Source of the DNA: Chitinophagaceae bacterium
GTDB taxonomy: Bacteria; Bacteroidota; Bacteroidia; Chitinophagales; Chitinophagaceae
DNA: 12,698 nucleotides
Assembly (NCBI GenBank): GCA_019454915.1
Contig: JACFNM010000095.1
Span: forward strand, 1-12,698
Direction of reading: 5' to 3'
The position numbers and the translations under genes are program-made. Positions 1-7,006 of this stretch are shown here, one piece after another (position 1 is the first letter of the stretch; each line of letters starts with the position of its first letter). Under the pieces are notes generated by a model that saw only the letters and a list, made by a program, of their open reading frames with translations, was not told where the DNA came from and did no database searches.

Positions 1-1372
1 TGAGATTAGCTTTATTGAGAAATGTGACATGAGTGTGTAATTTTATCAGCCATTCCCTCTTCCCATCTTCCATTATTTTAATGACCTTATATTCTGCCTT
101 GAAATTTTCACGGACGATATAATATATAGAAATAAGCAAGCCTATACTTACACCTATCAACAAATCAGTAAATAGTATGACAACGATGGTAATGATAAAA
201 GGTAAAAACTGTTTCCAGCCCAGGCTCCACATATTCCGGTACAACTTTGCTTTCGTAAGGTTATAACCGGTGATGAAAAGGATTGCTGCTAACGAAGCAT
301 ACGGAATCATATTGAGCACAAAAGGGATAAACAATACGGCAATCAACAGAAATATTCCGTGGGTGAAGGCCGACATCTTGGTACGTCCGCCGGCATCCAC
401 ATTGGCTGACCCCCTCACTACTACGGCAGTTATCGGTATCGCGCCCAGTAGTCCGCAAGTCATGTTCCCAATACCCTGGGCAATCAACTCCCTGTTTACC
501 GGCGTAATCCTGTTGCGCCTGTCTAACTTATCCACCGCCTCAATACAAAGCAGCGTTTCAAGCGTTGCCAGTAACCCTATTATCAACCCATCTTTCCAAA
601 TCTCTCCGGAAGTAAAGAGTTGCCGAAAATCCGGGAAAACGATATCAGCAAAGATGTTTTCGGGAATAAATACCAACTGGGAAGGTTCAAGTGCATGCTC
701 CGGCATAACCTGTTGTAAAATCATATTCGCCAGAATACCAATCACAACAATTATCAGCGGCAAGGGTATCATTATAAATTTTTTGGCAAAAGGTAACTGC
801 CAAATTATCAAAACGATTATCGAAATCAACGTGATAATAATGACGCTCTGTGTAATATGGCGACTGAAATCAAGTGCATTTCCAATAAAATGGCGGCTCG
901 AAAAAAGCCCCAGGATGCCACTGGTCCAGAAATCAGGCTGATTATATCCCAGCGCTATGGGAATTTGCTTTGAAATAAGCATAATTCCTATCGCCGCCAG
1001 CATACCCTTAATCACCGACGACGGGAAATAATTAGCCACCGAAGCCAATTTCAGGATGCCTAAAATAAGCTGAAAGAAACCGGCGATGATTACGGTAAGC
1101 AGAAACACGCGGTAGTCGCCGTGTGACAGAATAGCCCCGGCCACAATTGTGGACAAACCTGCGGCCGGGCCGGACACTGCAAGCTGAGAACCACTGATAA
1201 GCGAGACCACTACCCCCCCGATAACCCCGGAAAGAATACCGGCATAAAGGGGAGCATCTGAAGCCAGCGCGATACCGAGACAAAGAGGCAGGGCGACAAA
1301 AAATACAGAAAGACCGGCAGGCAGATCATTTCTCAGCCAGATTATCCTGTAATACCTTATTGTCCGTCTCAT
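1..1372 (-). CDS. SulP family inorganic anion transporter, 3' end cut by window edge
   Basis: Multi-pass inner-membrane transporter of the SulP/SLC26 family, which move sulfate, bicarbonate or related anions. 457 residues are visible with no stop before the window edge. The start is the ATG at 1372. The N-terminal part carries the family signature: DLPAGLSV (residues 16-23), ALPLCLGIALA (27-37), then SGSQLAVSGPAAGL (60-73), followed by a series of hydrophobic helices up to about residue 425. The last visible stretch, about 434-457 (LIKLHTHVTFLNKANL), is the first strand of a cytoplasmic STAS domain, so perhaps 60-100 residues lie outside the window. The substrate cannot be read from sequence; some relatives of this type carry bicarbonate and sit near a carbonic anhydrase, but that flank is not visible. 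It follows the S15 hydrolase by 69 bp and has its own candidate promoter, so it is probably transcribed separately. The family call is secure, the substrate is open. Confidence 0.93.
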   Translation of the reverse strand, partial: MRRTIRYYRIIWLRNDLPAGLSVFFVALPLCLGIALASDAPLYAGILSGVIGGVVVSLISGSQLAVSGPAAGLSTIVAGAILSHGDYRVFLLTVIIAGFFQLILGILKLASVANYFPSSVIKGMLAAIGIMLISKQIPIALGYNQPDFWTSGILGLFSSRHFIGNALDFSRHITQSVIIITLISIIVLIIWQLPFAKKFIMIPLPLIIVVIGILANMILQQVMPEHALEPSQLVFIPENIFADIVFPDFRQLFTSGEIWKDGLIIGLLATLETLLCIEAVDKLDRRNRITPVNRELIAQGIGNMTCGLLGAIPITAVVVRGSANVDAGGRTKMSAFTHGIFLLIAVLFIPFVLNMIPYASLAAILFITGYNLTKAKLYRNMWSLGWKQFLPFIITIVVILFTDLLIGVSIGLLISIYYIVRENFKAEYKVIKIMEDGKREWLIKLHTHVTFLNKANL

Positions 1373-1386
1373 TTTACCCGTCCCTG

Positions 1387-1399
1387 TTTGCGCCGCAAA
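1387..1399. repeat. 13-bp inverted repeat overlapping the SulP -7 element
   Basis: TTTGC-GCC-GCAAA is a perfect 5-bp inverted repeat with a 3-nt centre. One arm shares four bases with the candidate -7 element and the rest covers the predicted transcription start. It could be an operator, a small 5' hairpin or chance. No regulator is encoded beside it. Confidence 0.35.
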
Positions 1400-1427
1400 T
1401 GTAGACAATAAAAAACACCCGAAAAAA
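1396..1427 (-). promoter_or_regulatory. Candidate Bacteroidota-type promoter of the SulP gene
   Basis: On the minus strand 1403-1396 reads TACATTTG, a perfect match to the Bacteroidota -7 element TAnnTTTG. A T-rich hexamer (1427-1422) lies 18 bp upstream, where a TTTG-like -33 element is expected, although it lacks the G. The predicted transcript would start near 1390 and have a leader of roughly 20 nt before the ATG at 1372. The call rests on a consensus match only. Confidence 0.45.
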
Positions 1428-1441
1428 GAATGGGCTAATGG

Positions 1442-3298
1442 CTATGGGATTTCCCTAAATTGTAAGTAGGAATCTCCAAAAACCGTATGGGTTTGGGTTT
1501 GAAAATCCTGATCATCAGCCATAAAGATATTCGGTACAAAGGTTTGGGGGTTCAAACTGAATAAGGGGAACCAGGTACTCTGCACCTGAACCTGTATTTT
1601 ATGTCCCTTTTTGAAAGTATGGTTGATTCCCTGCAAAACAAAATGGATCGCCGTCTTTTCACCGGGCTTCATCGGTATGGGCGTGGTGAAGTCTTTACGA
1701 AAACGGGATGGCATTATCTCGCTTCTAAGCATCATGTGATAATTCGACATTTGCTGATGGGCTGCGGTCTCCGGATAATTTTGAGCGCTATCAGGGAAAA
1801 CATCAATCACCTTCACAATCCAATCCGCATCTGTACCCGTCGTGGCTACGTTTAGATTAACGCTAATTTCTCCTGCAAACTTCACATTCTCCTCCAGTTG
1901 CTCCGTCTCGTAGACTAACACATCGGGTCGCCGGGCGGCAAAACGCTGATCAGCGGTCATGTACATCCTGGGAGTGAAGACCACCTTAATTTCTTCCGAA
2001 TAAGGAACAGGTTTTTTTATATCACTGACAAATTGATTCCTGTACTGAGCCTGCGGGCTATCCGTCAACTTTCCTCCTGAACCCAGAAAAAACTTCTTTT
2101 CAACCGTGTGCTTTGGAGGCCAGGAATCATAAGCGTTCCATTCACCCAAACCGGTGTCATACATAGTCGCCTCTGCTAAATCCGAAATATTTCCCTCTCC
2201 CTTGAGAAAATAGTTAAAGAACCTCGTTACTACATCATCCTGAAAACGCAGGGAAATACTGTCGCCAAAGTACACATTTCCCAAAGCCTGGCGTACTTCG
2301 GTGCTTGCCCATTGGCCATGACTCCACGGTCCCATCGCAAGGATGTTGAAATTTTTACTGTTATCTTCTACCCTCCGGTAACTCTGAAAAGGGCCGTACA
2401 AATCTTCTGCATCAAAAAAACCGCCAACAAATAATACAGCCGGTTTGATATTCTTCAAATGCGGCAAAATACTACGCGCCTGCCAGAACTCATCGTAATC
2501 AGGATGATCCCTCAACTGGTTCCAGAAGAAATTGTCCGGGTAAAAGCGGTCCAGCTTTTTCATAGGCGTGTTCTTCAAAAAGAAAGAATACGCATCCCGG
2601 GTCTGGATATCAGGATAAGTATACTTAGTATCTGTAGTGGGAGGAAACTGATTACCGAAAACGGAAGTAATCATAAAATAGCTCAACAGATAGGCGCCAT
2701 TGTGATGGAAGTCGTCAAAGAAAAAATCACTGATAGGCGCCTGGGGTGAAACCGCTTTCAGCGCCGGGTGATTACTCAACAAGCTATACGTAGAGTAGAA
2801 GCCCGGATACGAAATACCCCAGATACCGACATTGCCATTATTGTTTTTTACATTTTTCACCAACCAGTCAATCGTGTCATAGGTATCACTGGCCTCGTCC
2901 GTTTGCTTTCCTTTTTTATTGGGGATATAAGGCCGCATATTATCAAAATCACCATCACTCATCCATCGGCCGCGAACATCCTGCTTCACAAAAATATTTC
3001 CTTCCTTCAGCAACCTTTCGTTTGCCGCCATTCCTCCGGGAGAGGATGGAAACTCGTTGATGCCATAAGGATTCGAACTATAAGGTGTCCGCGTCATTAT
3101 AATCGGATACTTACGGCTTTGATCTTTGGGAGAATAAATTGTAGTGTGTAATGTAATACCGTCCCGCATGGGAATATCTACTTCCTGTTTGCTGTAGTTG
3201 GCGGGGATATATTCTTGTATCGTTTGTGCCTGAGAACTTGCAAGAAGCGGAACTACGCCTGAAAAAATTACCAGGGACAACCTATGCATTAAGCGCAT
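1442..3298 (-). CDS. Secreted CocE/NonD (S15) family serine hydrolase, alpha-amino acid ester hydrolase-like
   Basis: Exported alpha/beta-hydrolase, 618 aa, in the family that includes cocaine esterase, X-Pro dipeptidyl peptidases, glutaryl-7-ACA acylases and alpha-amino acid ester hydrolases (AEH). A Sec signal peptide covers about residues 1-24 (hydrophobic core 8-20, likely cleavage after SSQA). The catalytic core shows the oxyanion-hole Tyr in RTPY (Y73), the nucleophile in GISYPG (S163), the acid in GGFFDAED (D296) and the base in GPWSHG (H327). The C-terminal third (about 400-618) fits the jelly-roll 'X-Pro dipeptidyl-peptidase C-terminal' domain. The pattern D196 in FDDFHHNGA plus E298 and D299 in DAEDLYG matches the carboxylate cluster by which AEHs bind the substrate amino group, and the length also fits AEH. 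The true substrate is unknown. ATG codons at 3298 and 3289 are both compatible with the signal peptide. It lies 61 bp after the SGNH gene and may be co-transcribed with it. Confidence 0.9.
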   Translation of the reverse strand: MRLMHRLSLVIFSGVVPLLASSQAQTIQEYIPANYSKQEVDIPMRDGITLHTTIYSPKDQSRKYPIIMTRTPYSSNPYGINEFPSSPGGMAANERLLKEGNIFVKQDVRGRWMSDGDFDNMRPYIPNKKGKQTDEASDTYDTIDWLVKNVKNNNGNVGIWGISYPGFYSTYSLLSNHPALKAVSPQAPISDFFFDDFHHNGAYLLSYFMITSVFGNQFPPTTDTKYTYPDIQTRDAYSFFLKNTPMKKLDRFYPDNFFWNQLRDHPDYDEFWQARSILPHLKNIKPAVLFVGGFFDAEDLYGPFQSYRRVEDNSKNFNILAMGPWSHGQWASTEVRQALGNVYFGDSISLRFQDDVVTRFFNYFLKGEGNISDLAEATMYDTGLGEWNAYDSWPPKHTVEKKFFLGSGGKLTDSPQAQYRNQFVSDIKKPVPYSEEIKVVFTPRMYMTADQRFAARRPDVLVYETEQLEENVKFAGEISVNLNVATTGTDADWIVKVIDVFPDSAQNYPETAAHQQMSNYHMMLRSEIMPSRFRKDFTTPIPMKPGEKTAIHFVLQGINHTFKKGHKIQVQVQSTWFPLFSLNPQTFVPNIFMADDQDFQTQTHTVFGDSYLQFREIP

Positions 3299-3340
3299 AT
3301 CGAAAGATTTAGAGGAATTAATCCGTCTAAATTACCATTT

Positions 3341-3357
3341 TATTATCAATGATAATA
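3341..3357. repeat. 17-bp perfect AT-rich palindrome after the SGNH gene
   Basis: TATTATCA-A-TGATAATA has two perfect 8-bp arms around a single central base, 2 bp past the stop codon at 3360-3362 and about 40 bp upstream of the S15 hydrolase start. There is no GC-rich stem or T-run, so it is a poor intrinsic terminator. It might be a protein-binding site between the two genes, or chance in AT-rich DNA. Confidence 0.4.
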
Positions 3358-3359
3358 TG

Positions 3360-4313
3360 TTACTTTTTTAACAGCGCTATGTGGTTGTCAATAAATTCCT
3401 GCTTGTTCTTCCGCTCTAAAAGCCCGTCATTCAAGAGCGAGTTAAACCACTTAGAATACCGTTCAGATCCTTTATAATTCATATGACTTAAATCACTGAA
3501 TTCCGAATCGTCCATGGGGAAATTCTTAAAGTCCAGAAATTCCACACCGGCAAAATTATCTTTATAAAACTGCTGAAATGCGTCCTCATATTTATACCCT
3601 TCATACCATTTATGCATGGGAGTGCGCAATAGGAATACCTTTACATTATGAAGTTTACAAAATTTAATAAGCTTATGTAAATAGTCAATATTAACCTGGC
3701 TCATTTCTCGATAATCTTCTTGTTTAGGGAAGCCCGTTTTTTCTTCTTCTGACAATTTCGACAATATCCTTTTCATATTATTTTGATATCTCGGATAATA
3801 GCCGCCAAGACCTGCATTCGTGTAGAACCTTCCTCTGATTAACGTTTTTAAGGAAATCTTAAATGTGGACTTAATGAAAGGTACCATTAACTTGTAAGTT
3901 TTCGGGTTCTGTTTTAGCAACAGACGATAACCCGCTCCATCAATATACAGTGCATATTTTCCAACTTTATCGGGCAGCCATCTATCACCCCAAATCCAGT
4001 CATTCATTCTTCCTTCTAAAACCCGGTTATCAAATTCAATCAATAACGTCTTTACCTGCGGGTTTTTTTTGAGAAATGGCTGAAGTTTATAATAATTATA
4101 AAAATAAGTCTCTGCGTCCATTCCTAAATTCGCAAGCCGGCCGATCAGCCGAACATTGTATGAATATGTCGGAACGGACGTACCTATAACGGCTACATCT
4201 TTTTTTGCATCTACCTTCCAATCGACCATCCAATAATTGTATAATACCGAAAACGCCACCACGATCGGTATAACAGTCAAGAACAAAAAAGATTTTATAA
4301 TAAATCTGCTCAT
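3360..4313 (-). CDS. Membrane-anchored SGNH-like protein, probable partner of the MBOAT acyltransferase
   Basis: 317-aa protein with one N-terminal membrane segment (about residues 5-25) and a periplasmic body. Two SGNH-hydrolase signatures are visible: the nucleophile block as VIGTS (S46, with GTS replacing the usual GDS) soon after the membrane segment, and the C-terminal catalytic dyad as SDLSHMN (D274, H277). This layout, an N-terminal anchor plus a Ser/Asp-x-x-His site next to an MBOAT gene, is that of the DltD, AlgJ and AlgX-like proteins that work with MBOAT acyltransferases to place acyl groups on exported polymers. The middle (about 60-220) has no domain I recognise and is rich in Tyr and Lys. 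It starts 145 bp after the MBOAT stop on the same strand and shares its low GC content. The family assignment rests on the motifs and the neighbour; the acceptor is unknown. A catalytically weak or structural role is possible because other SGNH blocks are not evident. Confidence 0.7.
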   Translation of the reverse strand: MSRFIIKSFLFLTVIPIVVAFSVLYNYWMVDWKVDAKKDVAVIGTSVPTYSYNVRLIGRLANLGMDAETYFYNYYKLQPFLKKNPQVKTLLIEFDNRVLEGRMNDWIWGDRWLPDKVGKYALYIDGAGYRLLLKQNPKTYKLMVPFIKSTFKISLKTLIRGRFYTNAGLGGYYPRYQNNMKRILSKLSEEEKTGFPKQEDYREMSQVNIDYLHKLIKFCKLHNVKVFLLRTPMHKWYEGYKYEDAFQQFYKDNFAGVEFLDFKNFPMDDSEFSDLSHMNYKGSERYSKWFNSLLNDGLLERKNKQEFIDNHIALLKK

Positions 4314-4348
4314 ATCAATTCATTATTAGAAGAATCAACGTTAATCTC

Positions 4349-4364
4349 ATGCCTTCATAGGCAT
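4349..4364. repeat. Small perfect inverted repeat between the MBOAT and SGNH genes
   Basis: ATGCCT-TCAT-AGGCAT forms a 6-bp stem with a 4-nt loop in the 145-bp spacer between the two genes. On the minus strand it is followed by GAGATTAACG, not by a T-run, so it does not look like an intrinsic terminator. The rest of the spacer holds nothing I recognise. Confidence 0.3.
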
Positions 4365-4458
4365 TCTAAAAAATCCAAATACGAACTTTCTGATCCCGAA
4401 GAAAAAACCGGCTTGTAACTAACGCTATAACATCTCCTTTGGATCAGCTTCATGTATT

Positions 4459-5907
4459 TTAAAATTGGAAATAGATAAATTCTAACTCTTTCCCCGAGTA
4501 CCAAATAATAAATGCAATAACCAGGTAGTAAAAGGCATATCGAAAAAACCTGTTCCATCTTAATCCGAAGTATTCGATAGCATATTCGCCTTCTCGTCCG
4601 ACCCACTCAATTATCATAAATAAAAAAATCAGCAAGCTCAACAACAAGAATTCCTTGGAAAAGGCGATTTCCGGGTGTGTAAAAAAGGAGGTTGAAAAAA
4701 CCTTGATATATATATCCCACGCCTGATGAATACTTTCAGATCTAAATAAAATCCACGCCAATACCGTCAAAATAAATGTCGAAAAAATTCCCCATACTTC
4801 TCTTCGGGATGGCAGTAACTTTCCTTGCGCAACCACGCCTAAATTAAGCCGGTTTCTTTTACTTAATAACAAGGGTAAAAAATATAGTGCATTTAATCCG
4901 CCCCAGGCTATAAATGTCCAGTTCGCTCCATGCCAAAATCCGCTTACCAGGAAAATAATAAAAGTATTTCGGATTTTGCTCCAAATCCCGGCTCTGCTAC
5001 CACCTAATGGTATATATAAGTAATCTCTAAACCAGGTTGACAAGGAGATATGCCAACGCCTCCAAAATTCCGCTATATCCCGTGAGAAGTAAGGAAACGC
5101 AAAGTTCCGTTTAAACTTGAAGCCAAAAAATTGCGCCATTCCAATAGCCATGTCAGAATACCCGGAAAAGTCACCATAAATCTGAAACGCAAAAAATACT
5201 GAACCAATAAACAACGTACTTCCCGAATAATCAGAAGAGTTATTAAAAATCATGTTCGCATATTCAGCACAATTATCTGCGATCACTACTTTTTTAAACA
5301 ACCCCCAAAGCATTTGCCTTAAACCATTCACTGCATTATCGTAATTAAAACTTCTTTTTACATAGAATTGAGGTAGCAGATGAGTGGCCCTTTCTATCGG
5401 ACCTGCCATCAATTGCGGAAAAAAGGCAACATAGGCCGCAACCGGTATTAATTTTTTTGACGGCACCAAATTTCCCCGGTAAATGTCAATCGAATAACTA
5501 AGCGCCTGAAAAGTATAAAAACTAATCCCGACAGGAAGTATGATATTCAACAATCCGACGTTCAACTCACTTCCAAAAAAGCTAAAGGCTTTTGAAAAAT
5601 TTTCAATGAAGAAATTATAGTATTTAAAGAAGCCTAAAATTCCCAGATCAGCTGTTATGCTCGTCCAAAGCCAGGCTTTCTTCAATTTTGGTCGCTTCGT
5701 ATTATAGATTCTTAACCCAACGTACCAATCAAGACAGGAGCTCAAAATAATCAAAGAAACAAATCGCCAATCCCACCACGCATAAAAGATATAGCTGACT
5801 ATTATTAAAAAAACATTCTGAATTTCTAAATTTTTCTGAAATACAAACCAGTAAAGTAGAAATACAAGAGGTAAAAAAATAGCAAAATCTATAGAATTAA
5901 ATAGCAT
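4459..5907 (-). CDS. MBOAT family membrane-bound O-acyltransferase (AlgI/DltB-like)
   Basis: 482-aa polytopic membrane protein of the MBOAT family, which passes acyl groups (commonly acetyl) across the inner membrane for O-acylation of exported polysaccharides or other envelope polymers. The start MLFNSIDF at 5907 is the standard N-terminus of bacterial AlgI-like members, and the length is typical. Diagnostic segments are FFPQLMAGPIER (163-174), FQIYGDFSGYSDMAIG (241-256), FWRRWHISLSTWFRDYLYIP (281-300, with invariant H286) and SGFWHGANW (322-330, with the catalytic H326). Many hydrophobic helices flank these. The SGNH-like gene follows 145 bp downstream, giving the usual MBOAT plus periplasmic-partner arrangement. 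No glycosyltransferases for a dedicated polymer are present in the window, so the acceptor is unknown. The coding DNA is AT-rich in places (5581-5640 has 14 G/C of 60), unlike xylB upstream. No clear promoter was found in the non-coding DNA upstream. Confidence 0.93.
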   Translation of the reverse strand: MLFNSIDFAIFLPLVFLLYWFVFQKNLEIQNVFLIIVSYIFYAWWDWRFVSLIILSSCLDWYVGLRIYNTKRPKLKKAWLWTSITADLGILGFFKYYNFFIENFSKAFSFFGSELNVGLLNIILPVGISFYTFQALSYSIDIYRGNLVPSKKLIPVAAYVAFFPQLMAGPIERATHLLPQFYVKRSFNYDNAVNGLRQMLWGLFKKVVIADNCAEYANMIFNNSSDYSGSTLFIGSVFFAFQIYGDFSGYSDMAIGMAQFFGFKFKRNFAFPYFSRDIAEFWRRWHISLSTWFRDYLYIPLGGSRAGIWSKIRNTFIIFLVSGFWHGANWTFIAWGGLNALYFLPLLLSKRNRLNLGVVAQGKLLPSRREVWGIFSTFILTVLAWILFRSESIHQAWDIYIKVFSTSFFTHPEIAFSKEFLLLSLLIFLFMIIEWVGREGEYAIEYFGLRWNRFFRYAFYYLVIAFIIWYSGKELEFIYFQF

Positions 5908-6255
5908 CCAATGTATGGTTTGTTTTCTCTTTAAAAATTAAACCTATCGCCTTCTCTGGCAAAACCTTATTCAAATCCCCAAGCTACATTTTGCCCTCAG
6001 GTGCTCTTCCTTCCGGTTAATTCTTTAAACCGATGAATACATCTTCTTCGGATATTAACCAAACTGATATTCGAAGGAAATGACAATCCCTTCTCAATAA
6101 ATTAAGAATAAAACGTATTTCAAAGTGCTAAAATTATTTTTCCCGGTAGCTTTATTTTTCATTAATTACGCAGCTAAATCACTCTGCGGTCATGATATGA
6201 CAACTGTCCTACTATCTCTCAATACTTCCAGGCAGCAACCCATAGAAGTCAGTAT
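5908..6255. other. 348-bp non-coding gap upstream of the MBOAT gene
   Basis: AT-rich intergenic stretch with no convincing ORF on either strand, no tRNA-like fold and no intrinsic terminator with a T-run. It contains short complementary arms: CGCAG (6169-6173) with CTGCG (6184-6188), and AATACT (6221-6226) with AGTATT (6251-6256), the latter starting right at the end of the upstream gene. It must carry the MBOAT promoter if that gene is not read from xylB, but only one-mismatch -7 elements occur, such as TAGGTTTA on the minus strand about 40-45 bp before the start. It could also hold the remnant of a lost gene; I see no proof of that. Confidence 0.5.
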
Positions 6256-7002
6256 TCATCTTCCCGTCCTCTGCTGATACTCCGTGTAACAATCCAAAAT
6301 ATACAGTCCCAGTTCGGCGTCATTTACCAACACTACAAATTCGTAGTCCGGCCGACAATATTTCATAAAAGCATCCAACTCCGCTCCTTCCAATCCGGTC
6401 AGCTTCTTTATGAATGTTTTATTATACCGGTGATCAATATATTTTTCCTGCTCCTCCTTAATCAACCAACCCTGTAAAAACTTAAGGTTTTGGTTGCGCC
6501 GAAAGCGAAAGACATTGATCAACTCATCCATATCCACCCCTACCCCTCCATAAGGATAGTCCGGCGACAGGGTGGACAATCGAAGCCCCGGTTTCCGGTA
6601 GTTAAAGATCTTCTCGTAATCTCTCCTGTTTTGCAATGAGTCCATCCTATAACCTGGCTTTCTAACGGTCACACCAGGCAGCTCAATCGCGGACATCTGA
6701 ATAGCAATATCGAAAGCATCCGGATTAGGAATTTTGCTCACCGCGTATCTCGGAGTTTCTTTACCCAAATAAGAAAACCATATAGAATCCTCCGGATGAA
6801 CGCTAATATAATATCCTCCGAGGCTGTCCGTTTGGGTTCCCAAACCGGCGGAAGAGAGAACGCTCACTCCAGACAGGGGTATTTTTTGGGTAATATCATA
6901 AACCGTTCCGTGAATCCTCTGGGCAAATGAAGAAACGGGAAGCCACGAAAACAAACAAATGGCTAAGGTTAATGAGATCAGGCATATTATTCTGTGGCTC
7001 AT
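6256..7002 (-). CDS. Secreted CarboxypepD_reg-like domain protein of unknown function
   Basis: 248-aa exported protein. A signal peptide covers residues 1-27 (hydrophobic core 5-22, likely cleavage after SSFA). Residues about 29-113 form a carboxypeptidase-regulatory-like beta-sandwich: RIHGTVYD at its start, PLSGVSV, a GGYYISV strand, and the closing IELPGVTVR that in Bacteroidota often ends this domain. The remainder (about 115-248) is a charged region rich in Arg, Tyr and Asp, with no domain I can name. The N-terminal domain is the one found in front of TonB-dependent outer-membrane receptors, but the protein is far too short to hold a plug and barrel, so it is a stand-alone periplasmic or surface protein. 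The ATG lies 4 bp after the xylulokinase stop, implying co-transcription and probably translational coupling. The link to sugar phosphorylation is not obvious. Function unknown. Confidence 0.85.
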   Translation of the reverse strand: MSHRIICLISLTLAICLFSWLPVSSFAQRIHGTVYDITQKIPLSGVSVLSSAGLGTQTDSLGGYYISVHPEDSIWFSYLGKETPRYAVSKIPNPDAFDIAIQMSAIELPGVTVRKPGYRMDSLQNRRDYEKIFNYRKPGLRLSTLSPDYPYGGVGVDMDELINVFRFRRNQNLKFLQGWLIKEEQEKYIDHRYNKTFIKKLTGLEGAELDAFMKYCRPDYEFVVLVNDAELGLYILDCYTEYQQRTGR

Positions 7003-7006
7003 TCGC

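Noticed and set aside
270..941. Long open frame of 223 codons on the plus strand
   Set aside because: It is antisense to the SulP gene, whose translation on the minus strand matches a well-known family throughout. The plus-strand product shows no domain and its openness follows from the codon bias of the real gene.
4349..4364. Hairpin in the MBOAT-SGNH spacer as a terminator
   Set aside because: On the transcribed strand no T-run follows the stem, so it does not meet the form of an intrinsic terminator.
4355..4606. 83-codon minus-strand frame overlapping the 3' end of the MBOAT gene
   Set aside because: It overlaps the MBOAT coding region in another frame, shows no domain, and the MBOAT protein is already full length, so it is neither a separate gene nor evidence of a frameshift.
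6256..7002. Truncated TonB-dependent receptor (SusC-like) suggested by the N-terminal CarboxypepD_reg domain
   Set aside because: Nothing after the domain resembles a plug or beta-barrel, the gene has an intact start and stop, and stand-alone proteins of this kind are common in Bacteroidota.
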